From DATEMU01 sp964414585 (GTDB lineage: Bacteria > Planctomycetota > Phycisphaerae > UBA1845 > UTPLA1): a stretch of DNA of 38,612 nt. The position numbers and the translations under genes were made by a program. Positions 15,403-24,413 of this stretch are shown here, piece after piece. The notes under the pieces were generated by a model that saw only the letters and a program-made list of their open reading frames with translations, had not been told where the DNA came from and ran no database searches. The number at the start of each line of letters is the position of its first letter. The stretch's first letter is position 1. Where the stretch lies: NCBI GenBank assembly GCA_964414585.1, contig CAYPXR010000067.1, positions 1 to 38,612 on the forward strand, read 5' to 3'.

Positions 15403-17919
15403 ATGAATCCAAGACAAATCCACAGAGCAGAGACTCCGCTACTTCGTACGGCCGTCCTGGCGCTCATGGTTTTCAGTCTTTGCCGGTCCATCGTGACGGC
15501 GAATGACGGAGCGACGAAGACGCCGATTCATACATGCGGCGGCTTTCTCAAGTCGATCCCATCGCCGGTCCATCAAAACACATCGATGAACCGTTCACCC
15601 CGCGGCGATTCCGACGTGTCGCCGCGGGTCGCCGGCCACGGCTGCGACGACGGCACGGTCATCGACATGCTCGTCGTCTACACCACCCAAGCCCGTACGG
15701 CCGCCGGGGGCGTGGCGAGCATTGAATCCAAAATCGCCTCCGCCATTGCCGACGCCAATACCGCCTTTGCCAGCAGCGGGATCAGCACGTCGCTCAACCT
15801 TGTCCACACCGCCGAGGTTGCCTACACCGAGACCGGCGACAGCTCGACCGACGGCCCAATCCTCCTCGCCGGCTCCGGCGCGCTGGCCGTCACGCACACA
15901 CTTCGCGATCAATACTCGGCCGACCTGGTCGCGCTTTGGGTCAACAGTCTTGAAGTCGGCGGCCGCGTCTTCGCCCCCACCAATCCCAACGGCGACTGCG
16001 GCTACCAGGAGATGCGCTGGGACAATTGGAACGGGCTCACGATGGCCCACGAAACCGGCCACAACCTTGGCTGTGCCCACGACCTTGCAAACTCCTTCAA
16101 CGATGCCTATTTCCCTTATTCCTACGGCTATGTCGACCCCGGCAACAACTGGCACACGATCATGGCCGTCAATCAGCCCAACCCTGAAATCCCCTACTTC
16201 TCAAATCCAAATGTGAACTACCTCGGCACGCCGACGGGCAACGCCGCCAGCGCCGACAACGCCCGGACGATCAATCAAACTCGCCACATCGTCGCCAACT
16301 ATCGACTCGCGCCGGTCGCCGGCCTGCCGAGCATTCTGCGCGTCAACGCCGCAGCCGCGTCCGGCGGCGATGGACTTTCCTGGGCCACGGCGTTCAATAC
16401 GTTGCAGGATGGAGTCGCGGAAGCCATTCGTTCGCGCGGCGACGTGCAGGAGATCTGGGTCGCGGGCGGAACCTACAAGCCCGACAAGGGGACCGGACTT
16501 CGGCAGATGTCGTTTCGATTGCAAAACGGCCTGGGGATTTACGGGGGTTTCGTCGGGACGGAGACGATGCGATCGCAGCGCGACCCTGCCGCTCACCAAA
16601 CCATTCTCGACGGCGACATCGGCACGATCGGTAATGCCTCGGACAACAGCCAGCACGTCGTGGTCGCCGAGAACGTCAATTCCACAGCGATCCTCGACGG
16701 CTTCACGATTCGCAACGGCAACGCCGACGTGGATTCAACGTTTTTCGTCCATACCGGCGGCGGAATGCGCAATTTGAACAGCACGCCGACGGTGGCGAAC
16801 TGCCGATTCGAAAACAATTCGGCGGCCTGGTATGGCGGAGGGATGTACAACGAAAGCGCCAGCCCGAGTGTTTCCAACTGCGTCTTCGATTCCAATACCG
16901 TGAACCCGGCGAATTTTCCCGGAGGCGGCGCGATGGCCAACCGCTTCGGCAGTGCCCCGCAGGTCAGCACGTCGACGTTTACCAATAATTTCGCCGGTTA
17001 CGTCGGCGGCGCGGTCTTCAATTCCGCCGGCGCCGCGAGCTATACCGGTTGCAACTTCCAAGGCAACCATTCGCAATACGGCGGCGCGATTGCTCTGGAC
17101 AGCAGTTCACCTACCTTCCTGAATTGCGGCTTCTACGCCAACCTCGCGGACTTTCATGGCGGAGGATTCGACGTCGTCGGCAGCAGTCCGCTCATTGCCG
17201 GGTGCATCTTCAGCCACAATACGGCGACCGCCAACTACGGCGGCGCGATGACCACCTTTGCGAGCAGCAGCCCGACGATCGTCAATTGCACCCTGGTCGG
17301 CAACTATGCGGGGGCCGTCGGCGGCGCGATCGCCAACGATTCCAACGGGCCGACGCTGGCAAATTCAATCCTGCGCGACAACAGCACGATGTGGGGTTCG
17401 AGTCAGGACGAACAAATCTGGAGCTTCGCCGGAGCGGTCAACGTTCAATACACTTCGATCCAGGGCTGGACCGGCAGTCTCGGCGGCACCGGCAACAATG
17501 GGGCCGATCCGCGATTCATCGATCCTGACGGACAGGACCATAGCGCGGGCACTTCTGACGACGACTATCGCCTCAAGCCGGGCTCGCCTTCGATCGACTC
17601 CGGCAACAACGCTTATGTCCCAGGCGCGTTGACGACTGACTTCGGCGGGCTTGCGCGTCGAGTGAATATCCCCGCCATCACCGATACCGGCGCAGGCACG
17701 CCGCCAATCGTCGATCGGGGCGCCCACGAATTCGCCTCAGGCCAATGCCAGTCCGGCGACTTTTCCGCGAACGGCCTGATCGATATCCCCGACATTGCCC
17801 CCTTCGCCTCTGCCCTCGTCGGCCCCCCTCCCGCCAGTTGCATCGCCGACATGAACGACGACGGTCTGTCGAACGGACGCGATATCCAGATCTTTATTGC
17901 GGCACTCCTGACGCCCTGA
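15403..17919 (+). CDS. Secreted reprolysin-like metalloprotease with beta-helix and dockerin-like tail
   Basis: The 838-residue protein starts at MNPRQIHRAETPLLRTAVLALM, which gives a proper signal peptide; the open frame extends 44 codons further upstream without one. Residues ~85-310 form an M12B/reprolysin-like protease with the full zinc motif HETGHNLGCAH (216-226) and a downstream TIMAVN that can serve as the Met-turn. Residues ~325-780 are a parallel beta-helix of the kind found in surface proteins (IWVAGGTYKPDKGTG, then repeats with NSSAAWYGGGMYN-like turns). The last ~55 residues (GDFSANGLIDIPDIAPF, DMNDDGLSNGRDIQIF) carry two calcium-loop motifs like a dockerin, common at the ends of planctomycete secreted proteins. 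It probably acts at or outside the cell surface; the substrate is unknown. Confidence 0.88.
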   Translation: MNPRQIHRAETPLLRTAVLALMVFSLCRSIVTANDGATKTPIHTCGGFLKSIPSPVHQNTSMNRSPRGDSDVSPRVAGHGCDDGTVIDMLVVYTTQARTAAGGVASIESKIASAIADANTAFASSGISTSLNLVHTAEVAYTETGDSSTDGPILLAGSGALAVTHTLRDQYSADLVALWVNSLEVGGRVFAPTNPNGDCGYQEMRWDNWNGLTMAHETGHNLGCAHDLANSFNDAYFPYSYGYVDPGNNWHTIMAVNQPNPEIPYFSNPNVNYLGTPTGNAASADNARTINQTRHIVANYRLAPVAGLPSILRVNAAAASGGDGLSWATAFNTLQDGVAEAIRSRGDVQEIWVAGGTYKPDKGTGLRQMSFRLQNGLGIYGGFVGTETMRSQRDPAAHQTILDGDIGTIGNASDNSQHVVVAENVNSTAILDGFTIRNGNADVDSTFFVHTGGGMRNLNSTPTVANCRFENNSAAWYGGGMYNESASPSVSNCVFDSNTVNPANFPGGGAMANRFGSAPQVSTSTFTNNFAGYVGGAVFNSAGAASYTGCNFQGNHSQYGGAIALDSSSPTFLNCGFYANLADFHGGGFDVVGSSPLIAGCIFSHNTATANYGGAMTTFASSSPTIVNCTLVGNYAGAVGGAIANDSNGPTLANSILRDNSTMWGSSQDEQIWSFAGAVNVQYTSIQGWTGSLGGTGNNGADPRFIDPDGQDHSAGTSDDDYRLKPGSPSIDSGNNAYVPGALTTDFGGLARRVNIPAITDTGAGTPPIVDRGAHEFASGQCQSGDFSANGLIDIPDIAPFASALVGPPPASCIADMNDDGLSNGRDIQIFIAALLTP

Positions 17920-18050
17920 GCCAATTGGGATTTGGCCATTGACGCCAACCCGCTCGAAATCGGAGCCAGGCCGTATCATTTTCATCGATGAAGACGTGCG
18001 GATAGCATGTCGTCCGGCAATGGACCCCTAACTCCAAGGATTGCGAACTC

Positions 18051-18572
18051 ATGAAAACGATTCGACTCTTGCACACCTACATCGCCTGCGCGTTCGCCCC
18101 GTTGACGATCTTCTTCTTCCTCTCCGGGGCCGTTCAGACCTGGAACCTGCACAAAGGCCGCAAGGATAATTCTTACACGCCGCCGGCGATCGTCGCCAAA
18201 CTTTGCGACGTGCACACGGAGCAACACTGGCGATCGGAAGACCGGACCACCCGTCCGATCCGGTGGCCCTTCCGGGTGGCCATGACGATTCTGAGCCTGG
18301 GAATGTTGAGCACCATCGCCCTCGGCATCGTCATGGCCTATCGGTTCAGCACGAATAAGCGGCGAATCAGTCTGCTCCTGTTGACCGGAGTGGTCGTTCC
18401 GATCCTGATGGTCCTCGTGCAGAGCTATTTTCCCTCGGCGGAATCCCCCGATCGAAATCGAACGAACAAAAAAAGCCCCCGGCAAGCCGAAGGCCTGCCG
18501 AGGGCGACGATGTTGAAATCCGCGAGCGAAGCGGAATCCTCACAGCCGATGCCGATCAGCCGCTGTACTTGA
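18051..18572 (+). CDS. PepSY-associated-type small membrane protein
   Basis: The 173-residue protein has three hydrophobic segments (about 7-29, 75-98 and 106-127). The N-terminus RLLHTYIACAFAPLTIFFFLSGAVQTWNLH resembles the first helix of PepSY-associated membrane proteins, which often take part in iron or electron transfer at the membrane. The last ~40 residues are hydrophilic and are encoded across an inverted repeat that serves as the terminator of the opposing redoxin gene, so the tail is probably unconstrained. AAGGA precedes the ATG. The gene converges on the redoxin gene and overlaps its end by 17 bp. Function is only suggested by the helix pattern. Confidence 0.65.
   Translation: MKTIRLLHTYIACAFAPLTIFFFLSGAVQTWNLHKGRKDNSYTPPAIVAKLCDVHTEQHWRSEDRTTRPIRWPFRVAMTILSLGMLSTIALGIVMAYRFSTNKRRISLLLLTGVVVPILMVLVQSYFPSAESPDRNRTNKKSPRQAEGLPRATMLKSASEAESSQPMPISRCT
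18468..18505 (-). terminator. Rho-independent terminator of the redoxin gene
   Basis: On the minus strand, GCCCTCGGCA and TGCCGGGGGC form a 10-position stem with one internal mismatch around a GC-rich loop. TTTTTTT follows (18474-18468). It lies 50 bp after the redoxin stop. It is embedded in the coding end of the opposing membrane-protein gene. Confidence 0.8.
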
Positions 18573-19242
18573 CGCTACAGCCGTAAGGCTTCGTCTCGGC
18601 GTGGGCGACGGTCTTGCCGGCGAGGATCGAGTCGAGGGCCTCGCGGACATAATTCACCTTGTCCTTGCCCTTCTTTGTATTTTCCTTGTCGTTGTCCATC
18701 GCGCCGGAATAGCGGAGCTTGCCGTCCTTGTCGATCACGAACATGTGCGGCGTCGTCATCGCGCCGTACAGGTGCCCGACTTTGCCGTCGGCGTCGATCA
18801 GGATGGGCCATTCGATCTTCCAGTTCTTCTTGGCCGCCGCGTCCTTGCCGAAGCTGGCGTTTCCGGAATTCGTCGAATTGATCGACAGGATCACGACGTT
18901 CTTGGAATTGAAGCTCTTGTACAGATCGGCCACGGTCGTCTGCTTCTCGTGGTGCAGCTTGACGAACGGGCAGTCGGGGTTAAACCATTCCAACACGACC
19001 GTCTTGCCCTGCCTGGTGTAGTCGCTGAGCTTGTGGGTCTGTCCCGCGGTGTCCTTCAGCGTGAAATCCGGGGCCTTGTCGCCCACCTTTGCGGCGCCGG
19101 CGCTCATGGACGATCCGCCCATGTGCTTGCCGTGGCCCTTTCCCTTGGGCCCGGCCAGGGCGAAACTCGTTCCCGTCAGCGTCACCGCCGCGGCGAGAAT
19201 TCCGCAAAACGCGATCAGTGACTTTCGTTGGATCCCTGTCAT
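18556..19242 (-). CDS. Exported redoxin (thioredoxin-fold protein)
   Basis: This 228-residue protein has a signal peptide (about 1-30), a glycine/histidine/lysine-rich spacer, then an AhpC/TlpA-type thioredoxin fold starting VGDKAPDFTLKDTAGQ. The active-site region reads WFNPDCPFVK, with C91 as the only cysteine of the usual CxxC. The second conserved cysteine is in the C-terminal PYGCSVKY (C222), a pattern shared by a family of envelope redoxins. It may reduce a peroxide or a partner protein. A strong AAGGGAG precedes the ATG. It lies 64 bp downstream of a DsbD-alpha-like gene on the same strand, which is a plausible electron donor or acceptor. It ends at a good terminator. Confidence 0.88.
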   Translation of the reverse strand: MTGIQRKSLIAFCGILAAAVTLTGTSFALAGPKGKGHGKHMGGSSMSAGAAKVGDKAPDFTLKDTAGQTHKLSDYTRQGKTVVLEWFNPDCPFVKLHHEKQTTVADLYKSFNSKNVVILSINSTNSGNASFGKDAAAKKNWKIEWPILIDADGKVGHLYGAMTTPHMFVIDKDGKLRYSGAMDNDKENTKKGKDKVNYVREALDSILAGKTVAHAETKPYGCSVKYSG

Positions 19243-19277
19243 GTGTGTTCTCCCTTGCAGATGAACTTCCTACGATC

Positions 19278-19307
19278 GGGCGCCGGACCTTCCGGCTCCC
19301 GGTTTTT
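19278..19307 (+). terminator. Plus-strand terminator in the gap upstream of the redoxin gene
   Basis: GGG-C-GCCGGA, loop CCT, TCCGGC-T-CCC forms a strong hairpin, followed after GG by TTTTT (19303-19307) on the plus strand. No plus-strand gene lies directly before it. It would stop transcripts from the 18051-18572 gene after they have run antisense through the whole redoxin gene. On the minus strand it has no U-tract. Confidence 0.45.
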
Positions 19308-20176
19308 CACTTTTTCGCCGGCTTCGTCCCGAGCCCATCGCCCGGTCCGGGGTTGATCACTTCATAAAACGACTCTTTGCCGTCCCGTTCGATCGCGAGC
19401 AGCCCGCGAATTTCCCTGAGCGCCTTAACCTCGTCGGAATAAGAGAGTCGCAACGTGTCCGATTTCGACTCCCCGTGGGCGTACGGGTCCCTGGGGTAAA
19501 TGCCGTCGTCATTTTCATAAGGAAAGAATGTCATCCGTTTGGCGTTGTTCGAATGAAGAACCAATTCAAACCCCTTCCATGTTTCGGTGAAAGGAGCGGA
19601 GGGGCCGGTCCTTAACGGGTGGCGAGTCCGCGCCGTCGCGAAGAGTCCCGCGTCGTTCGACGGCGTCGAATTCGAAGCGAGGTCTCCATCCAACTTCAGA
19701 ATGGCCCGGCCGGGCACGCAACGGTCGCTGCACACCAGCCAGTTCACGTCGGCCGAAATGGAAAGCTTTCTTCCGATCGGCGCCTCTTTGGAAACATGAA
19801 TCGGAAAAATCAGCACCAGTTGGTTTTCAAAGACGTAATCGACCAGATTTCCCGGCTCCACCAGGCGGGTCGGCGCCGGCCACTGCCCCTCGCCGAATGT
19901 CGCCACCGGCGGATCGGCCTTGAACTCGACTTTCGGCGGCAATCCGGAATCACCCGAATTCCGCCAGTAGAGGTGCCAGCCCTTGGTGATCTCAAAAATG
20001 ACGGCCACGTGTCCATCCCGGCCCGGGGACAAAGCCGTTTCCTCCAGCGCCAGGCGCGCCTTCACGTACCGGTTGCCCGGAAATTCGTCTTCGGAAATAG
20101 AAGGCTTGTCCGCGACCGCCGTTGAAAGGCTCAGCGCCCATGCGATCGCCGCAACGAACCCGATGCGAACCGCCAT
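19307..20176 (-). CDS. Exported DsbD alpha-domain-like protein
   Basis: The 289-residue protein starts at MAVRIGFVAAIAWALSLSTAVA, a signal peptide; the open frame extends 128 codons upstream through the divergent promoter region and is not coding there. The mature part matches the N-terminal thiol domain of DsbD/ScsB: KGWHLYWRNSGDSGLPP, YVFENQLVLIFPI, and the redox site NWLVCSDRCVPG with C149 and C153. In DsbD this domain receives electrons from a membrane domain and passes them to periplasmic partners. The membrane and C-terminal domains are absent here, so it must take electrons from another protein. The exported redoxin downstream is a likely partner. Confidence 0.85.
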   Translation of the reverse strand: MAVRIGFVAAIAWALSLSTAVADKPSISEDEFPGNRYVKARLALEETALSPGRDGHVAVIFEITKGWHLYWRNSGDSGLPPKVEFKADPPVATFGEGQWPAPTRLVEPGNLVDYVFENQLVLIFPIHVSKEAPIGRKLSISADVNWLVCSDRCVPGRAILKLDGDLASNSTPSNDAGLFATARTRHPLRTGPSAPFTETWKGFELVLHSNNAKRMTFFPYENDDGIYPRDPYAHGESKSDTLRLSYSDEVKALREIRGLLAIERDGKESFYEVINPGPGDGLGTKPAKK

Positions 20177-20278
20177 ATACCGCCTGTCTGTCGTCGCCCA
20201 ACGAACCCCGCGCACCCCAACGCGAATCCTTCGCGGATCGGGCTCAAGGTGGCGACCGAGTACCATCCCTGTTCCGGC

Positions 20279-20287
20279 ATCATAGCA
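20279..20287 (-). promoter_or_regulatory. Candidate extended -10 promoter of the DsbD-alpha-like gene
   Basis: The minus strand reads TGCTATGAT (hexamer TATGAT at 20284-20279), an extended -10 with no good -35. It points toward the ATG at 20176, which would give a leader of about 95 nt. Confidence 0.35.
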
Positions 20288-20332
20288 ATAGACCAAAAAG
20301 GGTGCATTTCGCCGTCGCCAAAACCACGCCTG

Positions 20333-20361
20333 TTGCGCAGATGTTACAGCGCCCCTATGAT
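20333..20361 (+). promoter_or_regulatory. Candidate promoter of the HExxH membrane protein gene
   Basis: TTGCGC (20333-20338), 17 bp, TATGAT (20356-20361). The start would be near 20368, leaving about 70 nt before the ATG at 20438. It lies back to back with the minus-strand promoter in this 260-bp divergent gap, which contains no gene. Confidence 0.45.
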
Positions 20362-20437
20362 CGGTTCTGTGTGATTCAGCACATCGCCGGGTTGCACAGG
20401 ATAACCCCGTCTGAACGATAGGGTTGCGACGTTTGGC

Positions 20438-21013
20438 ATGAGCAAATTCGCAAAAACCGCCGCTCAATACCTCGGGCTGACCGTGCTCTTCTACCCCCTG
20501 GGCGTCGCCTGCCATGAACTGATCGGCCACGGCCTCGTCGGAAAACTTTGCGGCGGTCATGTTACCAACGTCGAAATCCTTGCTTTTCGGGTCTGGCCTC
20601 GTCTCGAATACATCGGTTGGTCCGGCCGCTACGGTGAATGCGATGTCGTCGACATCCCCACGCCGACCGGCGAGGCCATCCTGTCGCTCGGCGGCGCGGT
20701 CAGCACGTTTGGCGTCGCTGTCATCGCGACCGCATTGCTCTGGTACCGACGATGGGGCGGCTACTGGCGACCGATCGTGATCACGCTTAGTTTCTGGTGG
20801 CTCGATTTGATGACCTACCTGCTGCCCAGTTGGGGTCTGCCGCGCTCCATCTTCTGGGGTCAGCGGACTTTCAGTGAGCCTTTTGAAGCCGCCGTTTCAC
20901 TTGGAGTGTCCGGCCCGCTCTTTCAGATGCTGTCCATCGCCGGGTGTGGCCTGATGCTCGCGGCCGTTATCGCCCGCCTCCTTCTCGATTCAAAGATTCC
21001 ACGACCCGCCTGA
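20438..21013 (+). CDS. Small HExxH membrane protein, M50-like
   Basis: The 191-residue protein has about four hydrophobic segments. In the first is CHELIGHGLVGKLCGG (residues 25-40), whose HELIGH (26-31) has the HExxH form of zinc metalloproteases. The same motif in a first helix, followed by a short GG loop, is seen in M50-like intramembrane proteases and in related non-catalytic families. I do not see the second M50 motif (NxxPxxxxDG), so the protease role is uncertain. A clear Shine-Dalgarno is missing. The last 47 bp overlap the end of folP on the opposite strand. Confidence 0.65.
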   Translation: MSKFAKTAAQYLGLTVLFYPLGVACHELIGHGLVGKLCGGHVTNVEILAFRVWPRLEYIGWSGRYGECDVVDIPTPTGEAILSLGGAVSTFGVAVIATALLWYRRWGGYWRPIVITLSFWWLDLMTYLLPSWGLPRSIFWGQRTFSEPFEAAVSLGVSGPLFQMLSIAGCGLMLAAVIARLLLDSKIPRPA

Positions 21014-21815
21014 TCGCACCGACCTCATGCACGCGCACCATGCTTACTCCGGCCAACGCGCAGTGCATCGCGACCGCAAGGGTTCCCGCCGACCTGTCGT
21101 CAGCGCCCACCCATTCTCGAATGAATCTCTTGCGCGAAGGCCCCACCATGACCGGCCATGATCCGGCGAATCGTCGAATCTCCCGCAGGATGGTCAGATT
21201 GTGCTCCGTCGTCTTGCCGAACCCGATGCCGGGATCCACGATCATCCTTTTCGTATCCACGCCCGCGCGTTTCAACGCAGCCACTCTTTCCTCGAAAAAC
21301 GCCATGATCTCGGCGACCACGTCGTCGTAATGCGGGTTGGTTTGCATCGTTGCCGGCGTCCCTTGCATGTGCATCACCACGAATGGAACGCCAGTCCTCG
21401 CGAGCAGTTCGGATATCGCCGGATCGTGCCGAATTCCTGAAACGTCATTGACGATATCCGCTCCCGCCTCCAGCGCCGCCGCGGCGACTACCGCCGACTG
21501 CGTATCAATCGAAATGGGAACGGAAACGTCTGCCTGGCGAAGTCCGCGGATCACCGGCACAACGCGCTCCATCTGAATGTCGTCATTCACCCCTTCCGAT
21601 CCGGGCCGCGTCGATTCCCCGCCGACGTCGATGCCATCGGCCCCGTGCGCGGCCATCCGCCGGCCATGCTCGACCGCCGTCGCTGCATCCAGAAAACGCC
21701 CGCCGTCACTGAAACTGTCCGGCGTGACATTGAGAATGCCCATGACAAGACACCGCTCTCCGAAGAGGAGCGACCCGTGCCGAGTCTCCAACACCATGCG
21801 CCGCGCCTGGTACAT
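20967..21815 (-). CDS. folP: Dihydropteroate synthase
   Basis: The enzyme condenses 6-hydroxymethyl-dihydropterin pyrophosphate with p-aminobenzoate in folate synthesis, and is the target of sulfonamides. The 282-residue product has all core motifs: GILNVTPDSFSDGG (26-39), DVGGESTRPG (63-72), ISIDTQ, DIVNDVSG, VVMHMQGTP, DPGIGFGKTTEHN, GPSRKRFI and RVHEVG; the last usually reads RVHDV. GAGAATGCGG lies just before the ATG at 21815; M7 is a possible later start. It converges with, and overlaps by 47 bp, the HExxH membrane protein gene. It is divergent from the TMTC-like genes with only 34 bp between. Confidence 0.96.
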   Translation of the reverse strand: MYQARRMVLETRHGSLLFGERCLVMGILNVTPDSFSDGGRFLDAATAVEHGRRMAAHGADGIDVGGESTRPGSEGVNDDIQMERVVPVIRGLRQADVSVPISIDTQSAVVAAAALEAGADIVNDVSGIRHDPAISELLARTGVPFVVMHMQGTPATMQTNPHYDDVVAEIMAFFEERVAALKRAGVDTKRMIVDPGIGFGKTTEHNLTILREIRRFAGSWPVMVGPSRKRFIREWVGADDRSAGTLAVAMHCALAGVSMVRVHEVGAIRRVVESLNREGGGR

Positions 21816-21849
21816 TCCGCATTCTCATTCCTGAGCCTATCATCCGCAC

Positions 21850-24390
21850 ATGCCGACGCCCAGCGCCGCGATTTCAGACGGTTCGCCGACGGATCGACCC
21901 TTTGTTCGGACGACCATGAGCGTCCTCCTTGTCGCTGCCGCGGCCATCGCCTTCGGCTGGCCCACGCGAAACGGAGGATACATCGCCGGCGACGACGAAC
22001 GCCTCGCGCTCCATCACGTTTTCGTCAATCACCCTTCATGGGCGAACGCCGCCCGGTTGCTGACCATCGTCCACGGCGACCTCTATCAACCCCTGCCGGT
22101 GCTGAGCTTTCAGCTCAATTACGCCCTTGCCGAGAAGACTTCGACCCTCCGTTCGCCCGTCAGTCTACTGGGGTTTCACTGGACCAATATTCTATTGCAC
22201 GCCGCTTGTTCGGTACTGGTTTTCTTTCTGGCATCGCGCCTGACCTCTTGTCGCCGGATCGGATTGCTGACCGCATTGCTGTTCGCCTGCCACCCTTTTG
22301 CCGTGGAGCCCGTCGCCTGGATCAGCGGCCGCACGATCCTCCTGGCCTCCCTCTTTTCGTTGCTCCTGCTTCTCGAATTGCCCGTTGGCCGATCGCGATG
22401 GATCGCTCCCCTTACCTGGCTTTTCGCACTGGCCTCCAAGGTGCTTCCCACGGTCCCAATTGCCGCCCTATGTTGCGACTGGAACCTGCACGGCGCAATC
22501 CCCCGACGGCGATGGTCCGTGTACGGCCTGCTTCTGTTGATGAGCGCCATCGCGACGGCCATGGTCTACCACGCCACGCAGCAGGCCGGGTTTTTGGAAG
22601 CCATGGAGGCCGAGCCCGCCGACTCGTTGCCGGTGCGCATGCTGCTCGCCGCCAGATATTATCTCGAAAATTATGTGTGGCCGAGTCGACTGTCCGGATG
22701 GTCGCCGCCGCCGCTGGGTTTCGGCCTGGTCTCACCCGCCGTCGGAATCGCCCTGTTGGAATTGCTCACACTCGCCGGGCTGGCGGCGACCATGTGGCGA
22801 CGACAACGCAACGTCGGCCTTGGACTGGTGCTGTTCCTCATTCTCCTCACGCCATTCCTCGGGGCCTCTGCCGCCCGACGATTCCTCGCCGCCGATCGAT
22901 ACATGTATCTGCCGATCCTGGGCCTGCACCTGGCGGTCGCTTCCCTGTTCGTCGCGCTGTTCGACGTAATTCGCCGCCGGTGCGGCCGCACGATGGCGTT
23001 CGCGATCATCGGCGCGCCGGCCGCCTCGATCGTGATCGCCTGGTTCGCGGTCGGTTGGCGACTCGGTCCTACCTGGGCCGACAACGTCCAGCGAAGCCGC
23101 CGGTCCCTGGCGGTCTATCCTGACAACGCGCTGGCATATGTCGAAATGGCAAAGTCCTACGTCATTGAAAAGCAACCCGACGCCGCATTGGCCATGGTGG
23201 CGGTTGCTCGAAAACGTTGGCCGGACCAACCGCGACTGGCCGGCGTCGCCGGTGAGGCGTATCGATTGAAGGAGGATTGGTCCGCCGCGGAGAAAGAGCT
23301 GCGCCGCGCCGTTGCCGGGCTTCCGCAACACTTGTGGACGCGGTATTTCCTTGCACGAACGTTGGAACAGCTCGGCAAGATCGACGAGGCCCGCGACGGC
23401 TATCGTCGCATCTTCGCGGACGTCCCCGGTCATTACCCCGCCATCGTCGCCCTGGCGCGGAGCTACGAAAAATCCGGCGACACCCCCCAGGCGATCGATG
23501 CCTTTGAAAAAGCCATCGTCATCAATCCCAACGACACGGACGCCCTTCTTTCGCTCGCCGTCCTGCACATCCGGCAACATCAATGGGAAGCCGCCGAGCC
23601 GCTCTTGCGATCGATTCTCCAGCTCGAACCCGACGACGGCCCCGCGCTACTCAATCTCGGCGTCGTCCTGGCGCGCACAAATCGCGCTCCGGACGCGATG
23701 GAGATCTATGACCGTCTGATCGCCCAAAACACCGACGACGTCAACGCCCGGCTCAATCGGGCCTCCCTCCTGCCATCGTTCGGTCGCATTGCCGAGGCGA
23801 TCACGGAATATCGTACGATCCTGGCCAAACAGCCGGGCCTGATGGATGCCGCCATCGGGCTGCACGGACTCCTTCAACAACAGCATCGGTATCAGGAATT
23901 GCCGCCGATCTGGCGGAATATCATCTCCACGAACAAGAAGGCCGTCGGGTGGCTGGTTTGGGCCGACGTTCTCGCCGGTCATGCCGACGCGGCGAAGATC
24001 CTGGCGGCGAACGGCGAGACCGGGCGTCCATTCTCCGAGTGGGCCATGGCCTTTGACGCGTTGCGCGGTCGGCGCCTGGATGAATTTCGGGAGCGCGTGA
24101 GCGCGATCGAGCCGCCGCGCCCGGTCGATGCCGACGTCATCCAACAGGGAGAGATCATTCGCCTGGCATTGCTCGACCTGCCCGCCGAAACGCGGGAATC
24201 CGCCGCCGGTCTTTGGGCCCTTGCCCATTCCCTGCTTTACGACGGGCAAAGCCAGTCTGCATCAATCGCGCTCGCTCAGTTGCTCGAACGCGAACCTTCC
24301 GGCCCCTGGGGCCGTGCGGCGCAAGAACTCCTTCGAACGCTTCCAAAAACTTCAGCGCCGTCGAGCGCGACCCAACCGAATACGCCCTGA
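21850..24390 (+). CDS. GT-C membrane protein with TPR tail, TMTC-like (paralog 1)
   Basis: The 846-residue protein has about ten transmembrane helices up to residue ~400. The first luminal loop contains GGYIAGDDERL (D48, D49), the acidic pair typical of GT-C enzymes, then FVNHPSWANA, YQPLPVLSF, and FACHPFAVEPVAWISGR in the next loop. From ~420 to the end are TPR repeats (for example YPAIVALARSYEKSGDTPQAIDAFEKAIVINPND). This layout is that of TMTC1-4, the eukaryotic membrane O-mannosyltransferases with TPRs. It suggests transfer of a sugar from a lipid-phosphate donor to exported proteins held by the TPRs. A near-identical plan is encoded by the next gene, 23 bp downstream. Confidence 0.8.
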   Translation: MPTPSAAISDGSPTDRPFVRTTMSVLLVAAAAIAFGWPTRNGGYIAGDDERLALHHVFVNHPSWANAARLLTIVHGDLYQPLPVLSFQLNYALAEKTSTLRSPVSLLGFHWTNILLHAACSVLVFFLASRLTSCRRIGLLTALLFACHPFAVEPVAWISGRTILLASLFSLLLLLELPVGRSRWIAPLTWLFALASKVLPTVPIAALCCDWNLHGAIPRRRWSVYGLLLLMSAIATAMVYHATQQAGFLEAMEAEPADSLPVRMLLAARYYLENYVWPSRLSGWSPPPLGFGLVSPAVGIALLELLTLAGLAATMWRRQRNVGLGLVLFLILLTPFLGASAARRFLAADRYMYLPILGLHLAVASLFVALFDVIRRRCGRTMAFAIIGAPAASIVIAWFAVGWRLGPTWADNVQRSRRSLAVYPDNALAYVEMAKSYVIEKQPDAALAMVAVARKRWPDQPRLAGVAGEAYRLKEDWSAAEKELRRAVAGLPQHLWTRYFLARTLEQLGKIDEARDGYRRIFADVPGHYPAIVALARSYEKSGDTPQAIDAFEKAIVINPNDTDALLSLAVLHIRQHQWEAAEPLLRSILQLEPDDGPALLNLGVVLARTNRAPDAMEIYDRLIAQNTDDVNARLNRASLLPSFGRIAEAITEYRTILAKQPGLMDAAIGLHGLLQQQHRYQELPPIWRNIISTNKKAVGWLVWADVLAGHADAAKILAANGETGRPFSEWAMAFDALRGRRLDEFRERVSAIEPPRPVDADVIQQGEIIRLALLDLPAETRESAAGLWALAHSLLYDGQSQSASIALAQLLEREPSGPWGRAAQELLRTLPKTSAPSSATQPNTP

Positions 24391-24413
24391 GTCACGGCGG
24401 TTACGATGTCTCT

